NCBI RefSeq assembly: GCF_030012215.1
Contig: NZ_JASCXX010000027.1
Location: 36,153 to 100,152 of the forward strand
From: Anaerobaca lacustris
Lineage (GTDB): Bacteria; Planctomycetota; Phycisphaerae; Sedimentisphaerales; Anaerobacaceae
Reading direction: 5' to 3'
Length of the DNA: 64,000 nt
The position numbers and the translations under genes are program-made. Below the pieces are notes generated by a model. That model saw only the letters and a program-made list of their open reading frames with translations. It did no database searches and had not been told where the DNA came from. How positions within the stretch are numbered: the first letter of the stretch is position 1; each line of letters starts with the position of its first letter. Positions 46,381 to 54,904 of the stretch are shown piece by piece.

Positions 46381-47487
46381 ATGCACGAACTGGAAGTCAA
46401 GGTCCCGGCCGCCCAGCCGGGCAGCTACAGAGTCGCCATCGGCACGGGCCTGCTGCCAGGCCTGTGGCCGCAGATCAAGGCCGCATTCGGCCACCGCCGG
46501 CCGTTCGTCGTCACCGACGCCAATGTAGTCTCCGCCGGCCACCTCGACACCCTGCTCGGCGGCCGACCGGCGCCCCAATTCGTCATCGACCCGCCCGGCG
46601 AGGGCTCCAAGAACATCACCACCGCCGTGGCCATCGTCGAGGCGATGGAGAAGGCCTACCTCGGACGCGACACGCTCGTCGTCGCCCTCGGCGGCGGCAC
46701 GGTGGGCGATATGGCCGGCTTCGCGGCGGCCATCTTCAAACGCGGCGTGCCCGTCGTCCAGATTCCGACGACGACGCTGGCCCAGGCCGACTCGGCCATC
46801 GGCGGCAAGACGGGCGTCGATTCGAGCGTCAGCAAGAATGCCTTCGGGGCCTTCTGGCATCCGGCGGCCGTCTACATCGACGTCGCCGCCGTGCAAACGC
46901 TCGACGAGCGGCAATACCGATCCGGCCTGGTCGAATCGGTCAAGCACGCTATGATCGCCGACGCGGACTACTTCGAGTTCATCGAACAGCAGATGGACGC
47001 TCTCCTCGCTCGCCGGACGGACGTCCTTGAAACGCTCGCACGATTCAATTGCACGATCAAGGGCCGCGTCATCGAGGCCGACCCCGACGAGCGGAACCAG
47101 CGTCGGATGCTCAACTACGGCCACACGATCGGACACGCCGTCGAATCGGCCAGCAACTACCGGTTGCTGCACGGCGAGGCCATCGCCATCGGGATCATCG
47201 CCGCCGGACGCATCGAGGTCGAGATGGGCCTGTCCGAGCCCGGCCGCCTCGAACGCGTCACCGCGCTGCTCGAACGACTCGACGCTCCAACGAAGCTGTC
47301 CGCCGATATGGATGATAAGCAACTGATCGACCTCCTCAGGCATGACAAGAAGGCCGTAGATCAATGGCCCAGGTTCGTCCTGCTCGACCGCCTCGGCCAC
47401 GTCCACTGCCCCGATGGCCAATACGCCATTGACGTCGGTCGCTCGATCGTGGAAAAGGTGCTCGGCGCGATGGCAAACGATCGCTGA
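46381..47487 (+). CDS. aroB: 3-dehydroquinate synthase
   Basis: 368 residues, normal length. It converts DAHP to 3-dehydroquinate using NAD and Zn. Conserved blocks: VVALGGGTVGDMAGFAAAIF, VQIPTTTLAQADSAIGGKTGVD, the Zn-binding region LVESVKHAMIAD, and LNYGHTIGHAVE with the second and third Zn ligands. The ATG chosen has no good ribosome site directly before it. A GGAGAGGAGG block lies 40 bases upstream, and a seven-codon frame (MSFEYRV) ends two bases before the aroB ATG, which suggests translational coupling. Divergent from aroDE, so aromatic synthesis genes face each other here. Confidence 0.95.
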   Translation: MHELEVKVPAAQPGSYRVAIGTGLLPGLWPQIKAAFGHRRPFVVTDANVVSAGHLDTLLGGRPAPQFVIDPPGEGSKNITTAVAIVEAMEKAYLGRDTLVVALGGGTVGDMAGFAAAIFKRGVPVVQIPTTTLAQADSAIGGKTGVDSSVSKNAFGAFWHPAAVYIDVAAVQTLDERQYRSGLVESVKHAMIADADYFEFIEQQMDALLARRTDVLETLARFNCTIKGRVIEADPDERNQRRMLNYGHTIGHAVESASNYRLLHGEAIAIGIIAAGRIEVEMGLSEPGRLERVTALLERLDAPTKLSADMDDKQLIDLLRHDKKAVDQWPRFVLLDRLGHVHCPDGQYAIDVGRSIVEKVLGAMANDR

Positions 47488-47685
47488 CCCGCCGCAGCCG
47501 CATCATCCCCCGCCCCGCACAGTATCAGCGACAGGTGCGTAGTTGAGGCCAGGATTCTTCAAGATCACAGAGCCGTGTCGGGCGATGAGCGCGCTTCCCG
47601 CGAGAACTGGATCTCCAGGCCAGCAACGACTGGTGATCCGGCATCGACCGCTCACGTTGCCAGCGGCAACCCCGCGCCGGCGGGC

Positions 47686-48492
47686 CTATTTCGCGGCCGT
47701 CCCTGCGAGCATGGCTTCGAGGGCCGGCTGATCGGGTCCCACGAAGGGCTCCGCCGCCGGAACCGCCGCTAGATAATCGAGCAACGTCTCGGCCATACCC
47801 TGGGCGGCAGGCAGATGGGCGCTGAGCACCACCTTCGGTTTCAGTTCGCGGACATGATTCAGCGCCGCCGTGAATCGGGCGTTGTCGGTCATGTGCAACC
47901 AGGGCGAATCCACCGTCATCCACTTGACCAGACCTTGCCGCAAGTGCGCAGGCTCAATCTCGGCCGCATATTCCACCGGATCGGACATCAGGGCGCCGAG
48001 GCAATCCGCACTGAAGAAAGCGCAAGACCCGGAGTCGTAGAAACCCGTGGTCTCCGGAGCGTCATACGTCGGTGGCCTGATCGCGGTCAACGTGCGGTCT
48101 CCCACTCGCAGACTCTGACCGGGATTCAGCAGGTACACCCGATCCATCGGCAACGGGCGAAACAGACTCATCTTTCCGACGGCGAGAAACGTCGTGATGA
48201 CTCGAAGCCGGGGTGCCTCGTCAAGCAGGCGATGGAGGCTGCCGATATGGTCCGGATCGGCGTGCGTGAGCCACAGCCAGCGAAGGTCGGCCAGATCGAT
48301 GACGTCCGACAGGGTCTTCATGAATTCGTCGCAGAGCAACACCTGTCCCGTGTCCACCAGGACGGGCTCGGCCGCTCTGAGCACGAAAGCGTTGATCGGC
48401 AGGATGCCAAGGCCCGGTACGGGAAAATACGACGGCACGACCTCGATATCCGGCGCCGCCTGGTAGGGTTGGAACATCGTTGGTTTGTCCAT
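47686..48492 (-). CDS. Metallo-beta-lactamase fold protein, FprA/ROO-like diiron type
   Basis: 268 residues, a single beta-lactamase-fold domain without flavodoxin. The motif THADPDHIGS gives His77, Asp79, Asp81 and His82, an H-x-[E/D]-x-D-H pattern as in oxygen/NO-reducing diiron flavoproteins rather than the H-x-H-x-D-H of hydrolases. Later ligands are probably in FFSADCLGALMSD and VLSAHLPAAQG. It may reduce oxygen or NO with a separate electron donor; a hydrolase role is also possible. GGAG lies eight bases before the ATG. It sits between aroB and the ADTH-synthase-like gene but on the opposite strand. Confidence 0.8.
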   Translation of the reverse strand: MDKPTMFQPYQAAPDIEVVPSYFPVPGLGILPINAFVLRAAEPVLVDTGQVLLCDEFMKTLSDVIDLADLRWLWLTHADPDHIGSLHRLLDEAPRLRVITTFLAVGKMSLFRPLPMDRVYLLNPGQSLRVGDRTLTAIRPPTYDAPETTGFYDSGSCAFFSADCLGALMSDPVEYAAEIEPAHLRQGLVKWMTVDSPWLHMTDNARFTAALNHVRELKPKVVLSAHLPAAQGMAETLLDYLAAVPAAEPFVGPDQPALEAMLAGTAAK

Positions 48493-48703
48493 GACGGAGA
48501 TCTCCTATAAACGCGATTCCTTCTATTGCCATCGCTGGCTGAATGTCCTCCGCCCGCACAGGCTGGGGATCCATCGACCAGAACTCTACTCTGGTGCCCC
48601 GGCGAGGTTCGTTTTCCTCACTGGACAAGATGACAATTGCGGCGTCTTGAGTAAGCCGCCGGGCGATGGGGCGTACGCCGGGCGAAGAGAAGGCGTTTTT
48701 TTC

Positions 48704-48731
48704 TTGCCCTGGGGGCGGGGGCAAGTACAGT
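48704..48731 (+). promoter_or_regulatory. Possible promoter of the ADTH-synthase-like gene
   Basis: TTGCCC and TACAGT are 16 bases apart, about 100 bases before the start codon. A CTTGCCC/GGGGCAAG inverted repeat covers the spacer. The rest of the 48493-48827 intergenic stretch shows nothing else recognisable. Confidence 0.4.
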
Positions 48732-48827
48732 AGGGCGCAAGTTTGGGGCGGACGAGTGCGTGCGGTGCGGCCGCAGGTTCCGTCCGCGATCTAAGGTCTG
48801 ACATCCGAAATGACAGGAGTCCCCGCC

Positions 48828-49622
48828 ATGATCGGCAAGGCCATACGAATGGAACGCATCATCGACCGCAACTCGCAGAGGACCGTCATCGTCCCGATGG
48901 ACCACGGCGTCACGGTCGGCCCGATCGAGGGCCTGGCCGACATGCGGACGACCGTCAGCAAGGTTGTCAGCGGCGGCGCCAACGCCATTCTCATGCACAA
49001 GGGCATGGTCCGCGCCGGCCACCGCGGGACCGGCCAGGACGTCGGCCTGATCGTCCATCTCTCGGCCGGCACCTCGCTGAGCCCCGACCCGAACGCCAAA
49101 GAGCTGGTCTGCACGGTAGAAGAAGCGATCAAGCTCGGGGCCGACGCCGTCTCGATCCACGTCAACATCGGCGCCGAGACCGACCGCGACATGCTCCGCC
49201 AGTTCGGCCTGGTCAGCGAGCGATGCACCTTCTGGCAGATGCCCCTGGTGGCGATGGTCTACACGCGAGGCCCGAAGGTCCGTGACGAATACGACGTCGA
49301 GCACGCCAAGCTGGCCGCCCGCGTCGGGGCCGAGCTCGGCGCCGACATCGTCAAGGTGGTCTACACCGGCAGCGTCGAGAGCTTCCGCGAGGTCGTCCAG
49401 GGTTGTCCGGTACCGGTGGTGATCGCCGGCGGGCCGAAGATGGGCAGCGACGAAGAGATCTTCCGCATGGTCGAAGGGGCTCTGGAGGCGGGAGCGGCGG
49501 GACTGTCCATCGGGCGCAACGCCTTCCAACACGAACACCCGGACAAGATGATTCAGGCGCTGAGCCGGATGGTCCACCACGAAGCCAGCGTCGCCGAGGC
49601 CACCGAAACCCTCAAGAGCTGA
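48828..49622 (+). CDS. ADTH synthase / DhnA-type aldolase homologue
   Basis: 264 residues, a TIM-barrel class I aldolase of the DhnA/COG1830 family. [15 protein letters not shown] supplies Asp25, Tyr145 lies in AMVYTRGP, and Lys176 in [10 protein letters not shown] is the Schiff-base Lys; these three align with the residues known in the archaeal ADTH synthase MJ0400. That enzyme makes 2-amino-3,7-dideoxyheptulosonate, an alternative first step of aromatic synthesis, but close relatives are fructose-bisphosphate aldolases. AGGAG lies eight bases before the ATG used; an ATG six codons earlier lacks a site. Its closeness to aroB and aroDE favours an aromatic role but does not prove it. Confidence 0.82.
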   Translation: MIGKAIRMERIIDRNSQRTVIVPMDHGVTVGPIEGLADMRTTVSKVVSGGANAILMHKGMVRAGHRGTGQDVGLIVHLSAGTSLSPDPNAKELVCTVEEAIKLGADAVSIHVNIGAETDRDMLRQFGLVSERCTFWQMPLVAMVYTRGPKVRDEYDVEHAKLAARVGAELGADIVKVVYTGSVESFREVVQGCPVPVVIAGGPKMGSDEEIFRMVEGALEAGAAGLSIGRNAFQHEHPDKMIQALSRMVHHEASVAEATETLKS

Positions 49623-49689
49623 TCGCCGCAAGCCCCCAGGGCCGCCGGCGCAGTTTCCTGCCACAATCCAGCGTGGTGGTTCCGAGAAA

Positions 49690-49735
49690 ATACGTGTTTT
49701 CCACAATTGACGGGCGGATGCCCGTCGGGTATATT
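49690..49735 (+). promoter_or_regulatory. Repeated promoter element, copy C
   Basis: ATACGTG, then TTTTCCACAATTGACG, gives a -35 of TTGACG; TATATT follows after 17 bases. It is the best -35/-10 pair of the four copies. No coding frame with a good start follows, only a structured stretch ending in a terminator. Confidence 0.65.
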
Positions 49736-49741
49736 GGTTAT

Positions 49742-49939
49742 AGACTCGGAGGAAGGGGCCGGCAGATGTGTTCGGCCCACGGGTAGGCTTGACAGAGTGA
49801 TTGGGCGTATGATTGATCGCCCCGCACCACGCAGGCACCACCCGGTGGACGTTATCATTCGTTTGAAATCGCCGGCAACAAAGGCTCTAAGAGCCGTTTC
49901 ATCTTTGGGGTTGCGGGCTGGTCTTCCCGCAACCCTTTT
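49742..49939 (+). ncRNA. Candidate structured small RNA 1 (about 200 nt)
   Basis: It is bounded by promoter copy C and an intrinsic terminator. Predicted helices in order: GGGCCG/CGGCCC (49756-49761 with 49773-49778), GGGCG/CGCCC (49803-49807 with 49818-49822), CCAC/GTGG (49838-49848), GGCTC/GAGCC (49883-49895), then the terminator stem. No reading frame with a ribosome site lies inside, and the frame that crosses it also crosses the terminator. It matches no RNA family I recognise (6S, SRP, tmRNA and RNase P signatures are absent). Transcript ends are estimated from the promoter and terminator. Confidence 0.5.
49908..49939 (+). terminator. Intrinsic terminator of candidate RNA 1
   Basis: Perfect 10-bp stem GGGTTGCGGG/CCCGCAACCC with an eight-base loop, followed by TTTTCTC. 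No protein gene ends just before it, which supports a non-coding transcript. Confidence 0.8.
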
Positions 49940-50014
49940 CTCTGCGTTCCGCCGTCTCAATACCCCTTTTCTCTGAACGTTCGCAGAAGATTGGCCGAAG
50001 GTCGAACGGAAAAA

Positions 50015-50061
50015 TACGTAGTTGCCACAATTGACAGCGCGATTCTCTGGATGGAAGATAG
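50015..50061 (+). promoter_or_regulatory. Repeated promoter element, copy D
   Basis: ATACGTAG, then TTGCCACAATTGACA, gives a consensus -35 TTGACA. The -10 is weak (GAAGAT or AAGATA after 17-18 bases), which hints at activator dependence through the conserved upstream block. Confidence 0.55.
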
Positions 50062-50066
50062 CGTGA

Positions 50067-50190
50067 AATCTGCGGGTGCAAACCGACTCTTTTATGAGCA
50101 GTTTTCAATGGACTGAATTCGAGGCACCTCGCAGTGGGGAGACAAGGGTGATGAAGAGAAGTGCTTTACCATCCTTCCGTCTCCCTTTTT
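50067..50190 (+). ncRNA. Candidate structured small RNA 2 (about 125 nt)
   Basis: It starts just after promoter copy D and ends in a terminator. The ends of the first part pair over a long closing stem: CTGCGGGTGC (50071-50080) with GCACCTCGCAG (50124-50134), one bulged base. Inside, GACTC/GAG and CAGT/ACTG can form two small arms, so the shape is a branched junction followed by the terminator hairpin. No reading frame with ribosome site is present. No known RNA family is recognised. It resembles candidate RNA 1 in layout, not in sequence. Confidence 0.5.
50136..50190 (+). terminator. Intrinsic terminator of candidate RNA 2
   Basis: GGGGAGAC with GTCTCCC, continued inward by AAGG/CCTT and a partial TGATG/CAT pairing, followed by five T. 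No protein gene ends before it on the plus strand. Confidence 0.7.
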
Positions 50191-50250
50191 CTTGCGGTCC
50201 CCCGCCACGGTTGGAAAATACTCTCGTCTCGTGTCAGGGTTGCCGATCGC

Positions 50251-51252
50251 TCATTTTGGAAGGCTGCTTCGTGCAAAGACGGGATTCAGCGACCGGGCTA
50301 TCTCGCGGAGAGTCTCTTCTTCCTTCTCCGATACGGGGCGAAATCCCATCGCCATGTCCAGGGCCATCTGAAAGAGCGACTCATCGCCGGGCGGGATCGC
50401 GGCCGTGGTCGGCTGGCTCAGTGTGAAGTACAACCCCAGTCTGGCTTCGTTGCGGTCTGTCAGCGGCTGATACCAGCACTTCGGGTACTGCTTCCGCATC
50501 GGGTGGTCCGCTGGCCATTTCTGTCTCGCCATCGCTTTGAGAGCCAGTATTGCCACGCCCTTCGATTGGGCCGCCTCGATCACGCGCGGGCCGAAGCCGC
50601 CCTCGTAGAACGTGGCGAAATTGACGGGGAATAGAATCGAGTCGAAGTCGTATCGCTCCATGGCCGTCAGGGCTGCCTGCTCCGAGTGAGCCGAGAACCC
50701 GAGGTAGCGAACCTGGCCCTGTTTCCTGGCCTCGATGAAGACCTCCATCGCGCCCCCCTGCCCGAACGCCGCATCCACGTCCTTCTGCACATCGGTGATC
50801 GCGTGAAGCTGGTAGAGATCGAAGTGGTCCGTCCGCAACCGCCGGAGCGACTCCTTCAACTCGGCAGCCGCCCCCTCCTTCGTCCGCTGCGTGGTCTTGC
50901 AGGCCAGGAACACGTCCTTGCGATAGGGCTCCAGCGCCGGTCCAAGCTTGATCTCCGCGTCCCCATAGGTCGGTGCGACATCGAAGTAGTTCACCCCTTT
51001 CTCGACCGACCCGGCAACGACGCGGTTGGCATGCTCCTGCTCGACGCCGCTGACAACGATTCCACCGAAGCCGATAATGGACAGCCGCTCGCCCGTATCG
51101 CCGTAGGCCCGTTGGGGCAGCTTCGCAGGGTTGGCGCTGTAGCTGATCGGTTCGCCCCCACCGGCAGCACGGCCGCTTCGCGCGAGAATGTGCCCCGCCA
51201 CCACCGAACCCGCCGTAAGGGTTCCCTTTCTGAGAAACTCTCTCCGTTCCAT
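50251..51252 (-). CDS. Tat-exported aldo/keto reductase
   Basis: 333 residues. A Tat signal (MERREFLRKGTLTAGSV) precedes an AKR barrel. The catalytic tetrad is complete: Asp91 and Tyr96 in YFDVAPTYGDAE, Lys119 in LACKTTQR and His150 in LYQLHAI. The family reduces aldehydes and ketones with NAD(P)H; Tat-exported forms are common in Planctomycetes and have unknown substrates. The C-terminal 60 residues are helical and basic. It is the last gene of a minus-strand group after a Gfo/Idh/MocA gene and converges on the candidate small RNAs. Confidence 0.88.
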   Translation of the reverse strand: MERREFLRKGTLTAGSVVAGHILARSGRAAGGGEPISYSANPAKLPQRAYGDTGERLSIIGFGGIVVSGVEQEHANRVVAGSVEKGVNYFDVAPTYGDAEIKLGPALEPYRKDVFLACKTTQRTKEGAAAELKESLRRLRTDHFDLYQLHAITDVQKDVDAAFGQGGAMEVFIEARKQGQVRYLGFSAHSEQAALTAMERYDFDSILFPVNFATFYEGGFGPRVIEAAQSKGVAILALKAMARQKWPADHPMRKQYPKCWYQPLTDRNEARLGLYFTLSQPTTAAIPPGDESLFQMALDMAMGFRPVSEKEEETLREIARSLNPVFARSSLPK

Positions 51253-51365
51253 TCGAGACTCTCCTTCAATTCCCGGTTGTCAGGCGTCTGCACAATCCAC
51301 GCCGTCTTCCTGGTACACACCGAGCCGCCATGGCGTTCGACGATCTGCACGATACACCTGCGGCA

Positions 51366-52727
51366 TCACCCTTCCAGCGACCAGCCCTCGCGGTACTCGT
51401 CGTGGAGCAGTTGGTTGGCCGCGTCGTCGTTGGTGAATCGCCCGGCGGGGCCGTCCCACTGAAGTGTCTTGCCCGTGCGGAGCGCGATGTTGCCGAGCAG
51501 GACGAACTCGGCCAGAAGCCCGGCCGTGGGGAAGTGGGTCCCTGCCGGCTCACCACCTCGGCATGCGTCGAACCACTCCTTCCACGTTCCCGGACGGCGC
51601 GGCAGCGTGCGGGGCGCGTCGGCAAACTTCCTGGCCCGCTCTTCGGGGAAGACCTTCGGGCCAAGCATGAATCCCTCGTCGCCGATATACATTTCGCCGC
51701 TGTCGGGCAGCGGCAAGCCCGGTTTCGGACTCAGCGGCTTCAGTCCCCCGTCGTACCACACAACGCGAACCGACGGCATCCCCTCACGGGCCGGAAACTC
51801 GTAGGTGACTATCGAGGCCAACGGGGCCGTCTCGGCCAGCACCTTCGACGACACGGCCGATACACTCACCGGATACTTCAGTTTCAACGCGCGGAACGGA
51901 GTATTGGCGTGATGACAGCCCATATCACCCAATGAGCCGGTCCCGAAATCCCACCAACCGCGGAAGTTCCACGGGTGATAGACGCTGTCGTAATAACGCG
52001 GCTCCACCTGCTCCAGGGCGAGATGCCCCTCCGGCCAGACCTTCTTGAACGGTCTCATCGCCGCCGGCCCGATCCACAGGTCCCAATCCAGCGTCTCCGG
52101 CACCGGGTCTTCGCCAGCCGGACGTGCCATTCCCTGCGGCCACCAGGGGCGATCGCTCCACATGTGCAACTCGCGCACCGACCCGATCGCTCCCGCCCAG
52201 ATCAGTTCGCAGGTCCGGCATGCCGCTTCGCTCGTATTCGGCGAGGACGTGTCGGTTGTGGCCACGCCGGCCTCGCGCGCTGCGCGGACCAGCGTGCGGC
52301 ATTCGCGGATGGTGCGCGTGATGGGTTTGACGCAACAGACGTGCTTCTTCCTGCCCAGCGCCGGCAGCACGATAACCGCATGCGTGTGGTCCGGGGTCCC
52401 GCAGTAGACCGCGTCGATGTTCGCGTCGATCGCTTCGTACATCTCGCGATAGTCGCGGAACCGTCTGGCCTGGGGCCACTGATCGTAGGCCTTCTTCGCA
52501 TACACATCGTCCACATCGCACAAAGCGACGATCTGGAAGCCGGCCCCCTCGCACGCGCGAAGCTGCGGGAACCCGACACCGCCGACGCCGATGCCTGCCA
52601 GCGCGGGCTTGTCGCTTGGGGCCGTATGACCGGCACCACCCAGTACGTGACGTGGCACGACGGCAATCGATGCGACCGCTGCGGCGGCGCCGCCGAGCCA
52701 TTGCCGGCGCGTGATATGCTGAGACAT
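51366..52727 (-). CDS. Tat-exported Gfo/Idh/MocA family oxidoreductase
   Basis: 453 residues. Tat signal (ITRRQWLGGAAAAVASIAV), Rossmann fold with ALAGIGVGGVGFPQLRACEG, DAVYCGTPDHTHAV, and the KHVCCVKPITRT segment corresponding to the family EKP motif (here VKP). The C-terminal part contains WWDFGTGSLGDMGCHHANT with the conserved His and long insertions typical of the large planctomycete branch. It should act on sugars or cyclitols with NAD(P). It is flanked by a DUF1349-like lipoprotein and an aldo/keto reductase, suggesting an exported sugar-processing set. Paralogue of the gene at 36-37 kb, but distant. Confidence 0.9.
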   Translation of the reverse strand: MSQHITRRQWLGGAAAAVASIAVVPRHVLGGAGHTAPSDKPALAGIGVGGVGFPQLRACEGAGFQIVALCDVDDVYAKKAYDQWPQARRFRDYREMYEAIDANIDAVYCGTPDHTHAVIVLPALGRKKHVCCVKPITRTIRECRTLVRAAREAGVATTDTSSPNTSEAACRTCELIWAGAIGSVRELHMWSDRPWWPQGMARPAGEDPVPETLDWDLWIGPAAMRPFKKVWPEGHLALEQVEPRYYDSVYHPWNFRGWWDFGTGSLGDMGCHHANTPFRALKLKYPVSVSAVSSKVLAETAPLASIVTYEFPAREGMPSVRVVWYDGGLKPLSPKPGLPLPDSGEMYIGDEGFMLGPKVFPEERARKFADAPRTLPRRPGTWKEWFDACRGGEPAGTHFPTAGLLAEFVLLGNIALRTGKTLQWDGPAGRFTNDDAANQLLHDEYREGWSLEG

Positions 52728-52760
52728 GATCGTTTCTCCTTGGCTTTGTCGCGGGTTTGT

Positions 52761-53423
52761 TCAACGATCGAGACGCAGAATGCGGAAGTTCTCGAATCGA
52801 ACCCAACGCTCGGCGTCGGGCGGTCCGTGGTAGCCTTGAATGCTCACCTGATCGTCGCCCGGCGGAGGCAACGTGCCCTCAGCCGCCGTGAGGAACTCGC
52901 CGGTTGCGCCGGGTCGGTACTGCGCGGTCCACTGCTCGCCGTCGACGACCAGCCGCAACTGGACCGTCTCGGCATCCATAGGCTTGTGGCCGGGAATGAT
53001 GCGCAACTCACCGTCGACGAGTTCCTTGACGAGCTTGAAGACGGGTTTGCCGTCGGTGTACCAGGTGATGCCCGCCTGCTCGTACTGTTGCGTCAGATGG
53101 ACCATTGTCACAGTCACTTCGACGGCGTACTTGCCCTCGCGCCGGTCGGGGGCCTGGCGCACCAGCGCATTGATCACCGTCTGGGCGTTGCCCGGCTCGA
53201 TCCGAATCTCCAGGGCGCCGTCGCGCACGCGCCAGGCGCCGGGATTCTCACGCAGCCAGGTCCACCCGTGGGCCAGTTTGCCTTCGAAACGGTCCTCGAA
53301 CATGACCTGCCGATCTGCCGGCGACTCAGCCGTTGGCGCCGGTTGCGTCCGACAACCCAAACCCACAACAGCGAACCCCAACGATGCCAGAACCCACATT
53401 GCTGTTCGAATGCTCTTCATCAT
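52761..53423 (-). CDS. Lipoprotein with a DUF1349/concanavalin-like domain
   Basis: 220 residues. Lipobox VVGLGC gives a lipid anchor after about 20 residues. The remainder is a beta-sandwich: MFEDRFEGKLAHGWTWLRENPGAWRVRDGALEI, then EQAGITWYTDGKPVFKLVKELVDG and VRFENFRIL. This resembles the DUF1349/DUF1080 glycan-binding or hydrolase-like fold. Catalysis cannot be assigned; it may bind sugars for the neighbouring exported oxidoreductases. GAGG lies before the first of two adjacent ATG codons; the frame remains open far upstream, but without signal-like sequence. First gene of the three-gene group. Confidence 0.75.
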   Translation of the reverse strand: MMKSIRTAMWVLASLGFAVVGLGCRTQPAPTAESPADRQVMFEDRFEGKLAHGWTWLRENPGAWRVRDGALEIRIEPGNAQTVINALVRQAPDRREGKYAVEVTVTMVHLTQQYEQAGITWYTDGKPVFKLVKELVDGELRIIPGHKPMDAETVQLRLVVDGEQWTAQYRPGATGEFLTAAEGTLPPPGDDQVSIQGYHGPPDAERWVRFENFRILRLDR

Positions 53424-53685
53424 GCAGTACCTCTGCCAAAAAGGAAGTGACGGTGGTTCCGGCGGGAGAATCCCCGCGCAAACGGCCTCAAGGTGGATTG
53501 GCTCTTCCAGATCTGGATGCGAGTCTCCCGAAAAAGATGGGATCAGAGACTGCCGACCGAGGAACACCCCAGCCGATGCCGGCAGGCCAACTGCCGACAC
53601 ACCCACCAAGCTAATAGCGGAACGGCCGGCCCGTCAAGGACTTCCATGCGGATATCAGACCGAGGAATCCCGCAAACCGCGATTT

Positions 53686-54852
53686 CTATGCTGGCCGGCT
53701 GTCTGCGGCCGCCGGGGTCTCCAGCGAGATGGGATATGCGGCCCCCATGCGATTTCCGAACCAGTCTTGGGTTCGCAGGCAGACCTTGACCAGCATGAGC
53801 ATGACGGGGACCTCGATGAGGACGCCGACGACGGTGGCCAGGGCTGCTCCGCTGGACAGGCCGTAGAGCATGGTTGCCGTGGCTATAGCGACCTCGAAGT
53901 GGTTCGACGCGCCGATCATCGCCGAAGGGGCGGCGTCTTCATAGCTGAACTTCAGCATCCGGGCCAGGGCGTAGGTGATGGCGAAGATCAGCACCGTCTG
54001 GATGAACAGAGGGATCGCGATCCACAGGATCGTAAGCGGGTTGGCGACGATCGTCTCGCCTTTGAAACTGAACAGCAGCACCAGTGTCGCCAACAGAGCG
54101 ATGATTGACACCGGCGTCAGCACGTGCAGAAACTTCGCCTGGAACCAAGCCTGGCCCTTGGCCTGGATGATCCACTTGCGCGAGAAATAGCCGGCCACCA
54201 GCGGCAGCGCCACGTAGATCGCGATGGACAGCAGCAGCGCCTGCCACGGCACGGGCATCTGGTTGACCCCCAGAAGCCAGCCGCCCAGCAGGCCGTAGAG
54301 CACCAGCATCGTCAGCGAGTTGATCGCGACCATCACCAGCGTGTGCCCCTGGTTGCCCCGGGCCAGATAGCCCCACATCAGCACCATCGCCGTACAGGGC
54401 GCGATGCCCAGCAGAATGGCCCCGGAGATGTACGAACGCCACAACTCGACCTCGGTGCCGTCCTTGACGATCTCCGTGCCGGGGATCATCCCGCGAAAGA
54501 CGTAGCCCAAAAAGAACGTCGCGATGGCGAACATGGTGAAGGGCTTGATCCCCCAGTTGACGATCAGCGTCAGCAGGACCGGCTTGGGACTCTTGCCCGC
54601 CTTGACGACCTCAGCGAAGTCGATCTTCACCATGATCGGGTACATCATGAAGAACAGGCAGATCGCGATGGGGATCGACACCACGGGCGCCCCGCCGACG
54701 TAAATGGCCATGCCGTCGAGCGACTGGGCCACGCCTGGCGCGACCTTGCCCAGCACGATCCCCCCGACGATGCACAACGCCACCCAGATCGTCAGATATT
54801 TCTCAAAGACGTTTAGTTGTTTCTCGGTCTTGAGAGATGTTTCATTTGCCAT
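53686..54852 (-). CDS. acr3: Arsenite efflux transporter Acr3
   Basis: 388 residues with ten membrane segments, the length of Acr3 (arsenical-resistance-3) transporters. [20 protein letters not shown] contains the conserved Cys of the substrate path, and [20 protein letters not shown] is the second family signature. It exports As(III) by proton antiport. AGGAG lies eight bases before the ATG. It is the last gene of an operon arsR-arsC-arsM-acr3, 52 bases after arsM. Confidence 0.96.
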   Translation of the reverse strand: MANETSLKTEKQLNVFEKYLTIWVALCIVGGIVLGKVAPGVAQSLDGMAIYVGGAPVVSIPIAICLFFMMYPIMVKIDFAEVVKAGKSPKPVLLTLIVNWGIKPFTMFAIATFFLGYVFRGMIPGTEIVKDGTEVELWRSYISGAILLGIAPCTAMVLMWGYLARGNQGHTLVMVAINSLTMLVLYGLLGGWLLGVNQMPVPWQALLLSIAIYVALPLVAGYFSRKWIIQAKGQAWFQAKFLHVLTPVSIIALLATLVLLFSFKGETIVANPLTILWIAIPLFIQTVLIFAITYALARMLKFSYEDAAPSAMIGASNHFEVAIATATMLYGLSSGAALATVVGVLIEVPVMLMLVKVCLRTQDWFGNRMGAAYPISLETPAAADSRPA

Positions 54853-54904
54853 GGCTTCGGCTCCTGTAGATTCTATGCGGGGCTTTGTCCCACGACTTCG
54901 GCGA

